A stretch of DNA of 64,000 bases, taken from Grammothele lineata (lineage: Eukaryota; Basidiomycota; Agaricomycetes; Polyporales; Polyporaceae). The notes beneath the pieces were generated by a model that made no database searches, was not told the DNA's origin, and saw only the letters and a program-made list of their open reading frames with translations. The DNA lies in assembly GCA_002150815.3 (NCBI GenBank), contig NDFF03000173.1:1-64000 (forward strand), given 5' to 3'. The position numbers were made by a program, and so were the translations under genes. This document shows positions 56,810 through 64,000 of this stretch, one piece after another; position 1 is the first letter of the stretch, and each line of letters opens with the position of its first letter.

Positions 56810-58312
56810 ATGGACCCGACCCCAGCTTTCCAGGCGTCTGTAGGTAGTGGCACCCCCACAAAGGCTGGGGCTAAGGTGTCCCCCTCGCCGACGACCTCGT
56901 CGAACGTGGCTGGGAAGCCCGCCTCGCGAGGAGCTGGACGCCCCAAGAAAGTCATCAAGAGGCGGCTGACGAAGGAGGGGTACAGTATCCTTCAGCGTGA
57001 GTGTTCTTTGTTCACTGCGGACGTCATGCTCACGCACTTTCTCGTCCTGGGTCTCTTTTTGCTCTCGTGCCTTCCTCAATGGCGATTTTGCGCCTCTTGC
57101 GCTGTTGATATTCCCCTCGCCACAGAATACTACGCCAACGTCGGGAACGCCCCGTTCGAGGACGCGCGGGAGGCGCTCGCGGACGCGGTGCGGCAGGTAC
57201 CGGGATGCAAGTGGTACACGGCCCAACAAGTCTTCAACTGGTTCAACAACACACGTCGCTACCGCAAGGAGGCTACGCGCACGGGCCCTATCCACACGCC
57301 TACACAAGTGCCTACGCCTATGCCTACGGTAGATAGTGGCAAGCTCAGCGGTGCGTCTCAACTTTGGGCGCATTCTCGTTCAGAGGGGCATCCGTTAGCT
57401 GACTGGGTTGGTCGGACGTGTGAGCAGCTCTGGCGACACTGGATGTGCTGCTGAGGAACGTGCCGGATCCAACCGAGGAGGTGGCGGCAATTTGGGCGGA
57501 CACGCTGGGCGCGGGCATGACCACGGGACAGGTTATGGTGTATGCGTCCTTCAAGCGGGCTGCCGCCCCGGCTCCCGATGTCGTGGCAGCAGGGGCCCAC
57601 TCTGTAGTGGCGGCGCGTATTTCAACGCCGCGGTCGGTAGGAGGTGTAGTTGGCTGATATTCTTCTTGTTAGCCACTCCAGGCTGGACCTGTCACCGCAG
57701 CCGTCTCGTCGACAAGCTCGGGCCCAGCTTCTACCTCTCCGCCAAGCGCAGCTGTTCCCGCGCACCCGCCGGGTGCGCTTCTTTCCCCAACGAGTTCAAC
57801 CTTCGCCTGCGCCTCTGAGTCCAAGTCCGCCGCTGCCGTTGCCGTCGCCACAGGCGCACCCACACTCTCGGAGAACGACTCACATCCGCCTTCGTCGACG
57901 TTCGACTTTAGCACGGGCACCCCCGCGGAGACCCAGGGCTCGCTGACGTCCGTCCCGCCCGAAGGTGATGACGGTGAGTCTTGATTTTCCCACTTCCTTC
58001 CGCTCATTGCTGAAGATGCACGCTGACTGTCGCTGCCCCCCAGTAGACGTGCCCTCTATCCCGGAGGTCCTCGCAACGCAGCTGCAGGACGTCCGTCATC
58101 AAGTTTCGCATACACAAGTGGACGCGCCCCCAGGGCGGGGGACGGAGAGGCTCCCAACTAGGCAAGAAGAGGAGCAGCCGCGGACACTCGCCGCGCTCGA
58201 GGGATGGCTGCAGGCACAGCGGGACGTTTCAGCTTCGTTCTTAGACGGCGTCGCTAGTGGGGCATATGCGCGGCTGGGGCTTGTCGCGTCCACGGCAAGA
58301 GCGGGGACGTAG
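56810..58312 (+). CDS. Homeodomain protein, paralog 3 (intact recognition helix)
   Basis: Exon 1 56810-56996, exon 2 57126-57350, exon 3 from 57428, a Ser/Thr/Pro-rich exon from about 57695 to 57971, and a last exon from about 58047 to 58312. The homeodomain (about residues 45-118) reads KRRLTKEGYSILQQYYANVG, then DAREALADAVRQVPGCKWYT and AQQVFNWFNNTRRYRKE. It alone of the three keeps the WFxNxR signature with Asn51 and Arg53. It carries the same LDVLLRNVPDPTEEVAAIWADTLG block and the same C-terminal block (FLDGVASGAYARLGLVAS). It is probably the functional DNA-binding member of the trio (inference). The exon edges around 57630-57700 are uncertain. Confidence 0.75.
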
Positions 58313-59653
58313 TCGCTCGGAAGGCTTTGACGCGATTCGTCGCGCTGAGCGCGCGTGCGACGTTTCCGGTTTGCAATGTAGTATATATGTCTGTTTTGTA
58401 TTTTCGTTTCTCCCTGCCGTCCCTCGTATTCGTTCTCCATTATCGTGTTGTACACTTATAAATGTAATTTTACGTCTCCCTACAGGGCTTCGGGAACTCG
58501 CTCATACACCATCAGCAACCATGACGTCTTACATTGCGTAACCTAGGAAATTCTGTGAGAGTGCTAAGCAACTCTCGCTCGCCGCAGTCTCCCGAATGCC
58601 CTCGACTCCTATGCTGGCTGCCGCAGAGATGCCGGTGGCGGATATGACGTCATACCTCGCGCGCGGCGTTTAACGCGTCCCTTAACGTACCTGATGGAGG
58701 GTATGTTCTCGACATTCGATCATCCGAAAAGCAGCGGTGCCAGTTGCAAGTGGAGCAACGCAGTTCCCGTCGTCCTGAAACAAGACGAAGACGGGTATGG
58801 GACAGGGGCCCGTGGTGCGCCCAAGGGAGGTGGGGCGAGTCGCGGAACTGAGCTGCGAAGTGTCGATCTGTGTCAATTAGAGGGAAGACAGGAGGTGCCT
58901 GTGGCGACGTGCCATTATATAAATGTCGGCGCGCGGATGCTAAAGGCGGTCTAGGATTCAGGATGGCTGGCACTTACTATTGGGGAAGTCGTTCAAAGAG
59001 GTGTTTCCCTCTGTAGGTCAGCAGGGCGCGCCCACAGTGACACTCACGCACCAGAGCCTCGAATCCAGACACCATAGGCAATCGTAGGGCACTCGCTCGC
59101 TGTGTCTGAACACACTGTCAACGAATGACAACGGCTAAGGAGGCCCGCGGAGATAAGCGCTTGAGATTGGGCCGCCGGGGGATAAGCGCATAAGCCGCGG
59201 CACCGGGGCGGGTGTTCGATTCAGGAGGCGGGGTGCTTACTTATCGCCGCTTTCCCCCTTTCCGTTTCACAATGTGTTCGAAGGTATCAACCAAAGCACG
59301 AAGAAGGAAGATGTATCGACGGTTTAAATGTGAAAGGCAGGGCGGCAGCTTGATAACGAGTGCGGCGACATCGAAAGGTTAAGGCGCGCCCGAGGAGGCG
59401 GTCGATGGTAGCGTGGCGGAAGCAGATCACACACCCGAGGCGGATCAGAAGAGTCGAACAGGCCGGCACCAGGGCCCGACGCTCCCGGTGTTACCAACGA
59501 CTTGCAGAGGTCGGTATAAGTATCCCCGCAGCCGACGACCCGGTCCTCCTCCTGCCGCCCCATGCCCGCCCCTTTCCCCGCCCGTGGCCCCTGAGCGTCG
59601 AGCTGCATATACCCTCGCAGCTCGCGCAAAAACGTTCTCTACTTGCTGCCCCC
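58313..59653. other. Intergenic region with GATA-rich segment
   Basis: No gene recognised. Two copies of GATAAGCGC (59152-59160 and 59181-59189) and one TTATCGC (59241-59247) lie about 400-500 bp before the next start codon and could bind GATA factors. A TGACGTCA also occurs at 58647-58654. Confidence 0.5.
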
Positions 59654-61784
59654 ATGGATCCCTCCGCTGATGTGCGCATCTCTCTCGACGACACTCTCGG
59701 TGCCGCCTTCCTTGGGCATGTTGCGGTGACCTTGTGCGTATTTTAGTTCTTCCGTTTAAACGCGAACATTGTTTCATGCGCGTCTCAGTCTTTATGGGAT
59801 AACAACCTTACAAACATACGTGTATTTGCGTCATCGGTTCAACGACGCCCTCATCTTTCGTGTCTTGGTGCGTACTCCTGCTCTCGTATCCTTGTGCATG
59901 GTCGCCAACCAAATGGCTCGCGCAGATTATCGTGCTATGGTACGCGCACTCCTCTGGGCATGCGGCTATGGAAGCGCTCACTGGCTGTATGCGTAGGATT
60001 CTGGATAGCCTACACGCCGGCTTGATCATCGCTACTCTATATTACTATTGCATCACCAACTTCACGAACCTGGATGCTATTCAGAAGCCGATATGGTCAG
60101 TCCAAACCTGTCTCGCTTACCTCTACCTTCCAACCTTACTCGCGAATCATAGGCCCCTTCCTGTACGTCGATGTCATAATCTGCCTTCTCGGCACAACAG
60201 CTTATGGAGACTCTCGTCGGTTCACAGGTGATGATCATCGTCGCCGTAAGCACTCTTCTTTCCCAGGCGCGTCACGTTTGCCAATGTAGTTTCTCTGTGC
60301 AGAACATCAGCAACTGCATCGTTAGGGCGTAAGTACACACTCGTCGCGCGCCTTGGTGCGTTCGGCTGAGGTTGACTCTTGCCTAGGTTCTTCGCATATA
60401 GGACCTATCAACGTAAGTGAAACGGGGATCACACTCGATGTAGCTCACCGTCGTTCCGCCATACAGTCGGCAACAAGAGCCGCGTTATTCCTTGCATTAT
60501 CGTGCGTTTACAGTCTACTCCGTCCCCTACTAGCCGCTGAACATCGTGCTCCAGTGTGCTCTGTCGATATTCGTTCTCAGTGAGTCGAGCGGCCTGTGAC
60601 CTTAGACTTTCTCTCATGTACTCCGGGCCGCGCTGGGCGTAGTTGATGGACTCAGTACGTACCTAATCCCTCGCCACTAACATCTCACCGCCGATACTGA
60701 CCTTACGGTCCCGCATACAGTCTTTGCCGCAAAGCTGTAAGACCCTCTCTTAGCCCTCCCATTCTGAAAAGCCACGCTGACCCCCGAGCAGGTTCTCGAT
60801 CCAGTACTTCACCCAGAACAGCGCGTTCTCCTGGGGTCTCTACGCCGGCCTGGGCGTCGAAGCGGCGGTCGACGTCCTCGTCGCTGCCGCGCAGTGCGTC
60901 TTCCTCCGGCGTTTCCAGACGGGTATCCGCAGGTACGCTCGCGTGTAATGACTCCCCGTCTGTCGAGAGGGCGCTGACGCTTCGTGCTGGACGCAGCACG
61001 GACTCGGTCATTCAGGTCCTGGTTACGTATAGTATTAACACGGGGCTCTTGACGAGGTTCGTCCGCCCTTCACATCCCTCCTTTTCGACGGCATGTTGAG
61101 ATTACCCATGATCAGCGCGTGCGCGATAGCTTCCCTGATCACCGTGTGTCTTTCTCTTCCCTCTTGAGTACAGAACGAGGGCTGACGCGAGGAGGCGAGG
61201 GCAGTACGCGACCGTGCCGACCAAGTTCTACTACTTCGCATTCTACTTCGTCCTCAGCAAACGTGCGTCTCCCCTTCCCCCTCCCTGCTCTCCGCTCTGT
61301 ACTCGCTAACATCCCTCCCTCCCCGCACTCCTTTTTCTCGCAACGCATACAGTATATGCCAACTCGCTCCTCGCAACGCTCAACGCGCGCGGCTCCCTCC
61401 TCGGACGACACGGCCCGCGCCGGGCCGGCGGGTGCGGGGACGCGGCGGACAAGGAGGCGGGCTTCCGCGCGGGGCACGGGAATGGGGAGCACGGGCAGGG
61501 TATCGAGGTGCGTTTCTCTCTCTCTCTCCCTCCCTCTCCCTCTCCCCTTCCCATCCTTCCCTCCTCCCCTTCATCCTTCTTCACCTTCATACTGGACTGC
61601 TCGAGCTGACGCTGGGATTCGCGGCGGTTGGCAGTTCACGACGGTCATCTCGGCCGAAGCGCTCGACGCGGACAGCGTCGTCGAGTCGTCGGCGTCGACG
61701 TCGATGAACAAGTCGACGACTAAGGTCGACGACGAGGAGGTGGATGAGAACTCGCTTGACGGCTCGGCGTTTCGCTCGCGATGA
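59654..61784 (+). CDS. DUF6534-type seven-helix membrane protein
   Basis: A multi-exon gene of a large basidiomycete family. From the ATG at 59654: MDPSADVRISLDDTLGAAFL, then FLYGITTLQTYVYLRHRFND, IIVLWILDSLHAGLIIATLY, a Trp-ending segment, and later FTQNSAFSWGLYAGLGVEAA, TDSVIQVLVTYSINTGLLTR, ACAIASLITVCL and the family hallmark FYYFAFYFVLSKLYANSLLA followed by TLNARGSLLGR. The C-terminal tail is Ser/Asp/Glu-rich (to 61784). The family has about seven membrane helices and no assigned function. Introns are 50-90 nt; several middle exon edges (60090-60420) were not fixed. Confidence 0.78.
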
Positions 61785-62819
61785 GCCGTGACGAGATGCC
61801 AGGGGTGGTCGTCGTTTGCCCGAGGAGTGTCCCGCATGGTGCTTGGGGGCGAGGAGGTCTCGCCTGGTGTCGGGGTGCTCTCGGACACGACGTCACGCCG
61901 CGCACGCAGCCTTCAAGGCCAGGCATGCGCGCACCCGTAGTTTCGCAGCGTTCGCGCCGCAGCGCACGATCCCCATTCCATGCCTGCGTGTCGGCCGACC
62001 CCTTCGGGGCGTCGAGCGCGCAGGAGGATGGTCCTCCGCTTTCCCCATATCGCGCTCCGCTACCGTACTCGCACTTGCTCGGTTCCTCCGGTCCACGCCA
62101 CTGTCGAGTATACAGTCGGGAAGCCAAGCGAAGGGCAGACGGGGGTTGCATACGCTCATAGTGGATCAGTATTCAGGCTTTAGGCCCAGGAGAAGGGCGT
62201 CGCAACTACATAACTACATGCGCGTCCTCTCGCTTGTATATGTTCATTCGCCACATAATCCCATCGTTGTTGCGACTCTCTATGCTTCTCGGCCTACGTC
62301 CGTTCGCGGTCACTGACGTCGACGTCGACGAGGTTAATCGTCCCCGTCGACCAGTGAGCGTGGGGTTCAGTGTTCGCGGCCCCAGTTGGTCCGACGTACA
62401 GGCGATCAGTGGTATGTACTAAATAGATTATAGCTGTCTCGGGCTATGGTGCAATGCGCCTCCACGGTACAGCGTACGGTAGTAGTGTATAGAGGTTAGT
62501 ACAAGGTGGACAGGGGCAAGGGTACTGTGCTAACTAATGCTACTAATCAACGCCGGGGTCCGTACCTGCGACAGGAAAGCAGCAGAGGGACAATCAATCG
62601 AAGAGTAAAGTAGCTGAAGGGATAAGATCGTACACCGGGGGGAGAGTAGGGTAAGGACAGGCAAACGGTCGGGGGTCGGGTAGGCTAACTAATGCACAAC
62701 AGGAGATACATGGAATACAACAGAGATCCACCTCAAGGGAAGGGAATGCGAAGCAGATCTTCAACTTACATACGGATAGAAAGAGAAAGGAGAGTGTGTT
62801 CGGAAACGCGACAAAGCAT
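61785..62819. other. Convergent intergenic region, nothing recognised
   Basis: About 1 kb between two convergent genes. No gene, tRNA or repeat seen. Confidence 0.5.
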
Positions 62820-63999
62820 TCATCTCCAGGTCCTGACTGGGACCCGTGAGGATTCGCCACCGCTGTTCGTCGGAGGCAGTCGCGATCGAGGGTATGCACG
62901 AGTCGCAGGCTCGGGAACGCCGAACCTGACGCGCGCAGAACTGGCTTTGACCGAGACGGTCTTCACCATGGGGCGCATTGGGGCCGGAGGATCGAGGACA
63001 CGCTCGGGGGTGCACTCCACGACAGAGACGACGCGCGAGCCTCCTCCGCCACGGAGGACGACGACCTCCCCGGGTTTGCGGCCGCCGAGGAAGGATAGTG
63101 GGGGTGACAAGTGGTGCAACCGTGATGGCGCGGTTATGGGTTTCTCGGACTCGACGTCACGGTGTTGGTCGCCAGCATGAGGGACAGACCGCCCCGTGAG
63201 CTGCAGCAGTCGAGGGAGGCGGGACGGCCCCACGGGGAGAGGTGGAGGGGGCGCAGAAGCGTTGAGGCCGCTGACAATAGAGGGGGATGGCGTTCCCTCC
63301 GACGGTGGGACGCGGCTCCGCGTGGAAGGATCGTCACGAGCGATGAGCGGCGTCTTCGGATTTCTCTCGCTCCCTGCGCACGTGGAGCGCGCGCCGTTGT
63401 TCGCGAGACCCGGCAAGTCCTGTCGGCCCAAATCCTGGGGAAGGGGCGATTTCGCGCACACGTTCTCGATAAACTCCAACGCAGCGGGGTCTGTGCGAAC
63501 GACACGTACAAGCGCGTCCTCGACCTCAAGCGCTGCCTTCCCTGACTGCAATAGCGGCTGCACGCAGGCCCCAGCGTCCACACCCACATCGACACCCCGC
63601 AGGCCGTCCAAGTCCGGCAAAGGCTGGTAAGGCGGCGGAGGCTTGCGGGGAACACGGTGCGCACGCTCAGAGGAGCCGAAGAGGCGCTCGCGATCGGCCT
63701 TCGCGAACGAGATCGCCGGTGTGCGGCGGTGGCGTGTCCTCCCGTCTCTCACTCCCGCCCGCGTGCCACCAGAACTAGAGCTAGTGCGGGGGCCTGGGGC
63801 AGGTTTGGGGGGAAGAGGCGGCGGGGAGGGGGGTAGGGCGGGATTGAGGAGGAAGTCCCCGTCGGAGAGCCTCTTCGCTAGTACTGACGGGGAAACGTCG
63901 ACGTCGTGCGGGCCCGGGGGCTTGGCCGTGTTGGTCTCGCCTGCTAAGACTGTCTTCGTGAGTGCGGCGCGGGGAGGAGTGGCCTTGGGCTTGGAGCCG
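62820..63999 (-). CDS. Pro/Ser/Arg-rich protein of unknown function, 3' part (5' end beyond window)
   Basis: On the minus strand the frame is open from the window edge to the stop at 62820, about 392 codons without interruption. The visible part is rich in Pro, Arg and Ser, with phosphorylation-like and SP/TP sites (KATPPRAALTKTVLAGE, DVSPSVLAKRLSDGDFLLNP, TPERVLDPPAPM), and one more ordered stretch (AALEVEDALVRVVRTDPAAL then EFIENVCAKSPLP). I do not recognise a family. The long open frame and composition bias unlike the antisense frames argue that it is coding. Confidence 0.6.
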   Translation of the reverse strand, partial: GSKPKATPPRAALTKTVLAGETNTAKPPGPHDVDVSPSVLAKRLSDGDFLLNPALPPSPPPLPPKPAPGPRTSSSSGGTRAGVRDGRTRHRRTPAISFAKADRERLFGSSERAHRVPRKPPPPYQPLPDLDGLRGVDVGVDAGACVQPLLQSGKAALEVEDALVRVVRTDPAALEFIENVCAKSPLPQDLGRQDLPGLANNGARSTCAGSERNPKTPLIARDDPSTRSRVPPSEGTPSPSIVSGLNASAPPPPLPVGPSRLPRLLQLTGRSVPHAGDQHRDVESEKPITAPSRLHHLSPPLSFLGGRKPGEVVVLRGGGGSRVVSVVECTPERVLDPPAPMRPMVKTVSVKASSARVRFGVPEPATRAYPRSRLPPTNSGGESSRVPVRTWR

Positions 64000-64000
64000 A

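Noticed and set aside
47325..58312. Mating-type A (HD1/HD2) locus
   Set aside because: The genes are three same-strand paralogs rather than a divergent HD1/HD2 pair, and the usual neighbour (mitochondrial intermediate peptidase) is absent. A mating role is not excluded but not supported.
1..64000. CRISPR arrays, intact DNA transposons or LTR elements
   Set aside because: I saw no regularly spaced short repeats, no long terminal inverted or direct repeats and no reverse transcriptase or transposase signature. The repeats found are gene-containing segmental duplications.

Overview
The window looks like nuclear DNA of an agaricomycete (mushroom-forming basidiomycete), probably a polypore-type wood decayer; the order-level guess is inference. 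Genes are GC-rich, densely interrupted by about 50-70 nt GT-AG introns, and belong to families typical of this group: DUF6534 membrane proteins, HET-domain proteins, F-box/leucine-rich proteins, intron-rich Dal5-type transporters and small secreted Cys-rich proteins. Two near-identical tRNA-Glu(CTC) genes are present.

Layout. 1-9.9 kb: a 3.6 kb unit repeated three times in tandem, each carrying a single-pass membrane glycoprotein gene (minus strand) and the 3' end of an FAD monooxygenase gene. Only the third unit runs into an intact monooxygenase (9389-11191); units 1 and 2 hold truncated copies cut at the same base and joined to a shared foreign sequence. 12.9-19.5 kb: a divergent pair, a LamB/YcsF protein (minus) and a 1,282-residue biotin carboxylase-KipA-KipI-biotinyl protein (plus), separated by a 357 bp promoter with three GATA sites. 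Together these are the fungal counterpart of the bacterial PxpABC 5-oxoprolinase parts and of the Aspergillus lam (lactam use) locus. 19.6-22.6 kb: tRNA-Glu and an SNG1/DUF3533 membrane protein. 23.6-32 kb: two tandem paralogous Dal5/ACS-type transporters with about 28 exons each, with a RecQ-like helicase fragment between them, then an HNH protein. 33-41.5 kb: gene-poor DNA holding an evenly spaced array of four small secreted Cys-rich (knottin-like) protein genes, all with the same TATA element 141-154 bp before the start codon. 41.9-46.7 kb: the second tRNA-Glu and a WDR48/UAF1-type WD-repeat gene, whose 5' end also exists as a decayed copy at about 35.8 kb. 47-58.3 kb: three paralogous homeodomain genes, each preceded by an 18-bp palindrome around TGACGTCA, mixed with one intact and two decayed F-box genes and a HET gene broken by an in-frame stop. 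59.6-61.8 kb: a DUF6534 membrane protein. 62.8 kb to the end: the 3' part of an unrecognised Pro/Ser-rich protein.

How they work together. The clearest functional unit is the divergent lactam/5-oxoproline pair, plausibly under nitrogen control. The two transporters, of a family that moves allantoate, nicotinate, pantothenate and similar anions, lie 4 kb further on and could supply small nitrogenous acids, but that link is only proximity. The rest is dominated by local gene duplication followed by decay, typical of fast-evolving accessory DNA. No complete transposon, CRISPR array or prokaryotic operon was seen.
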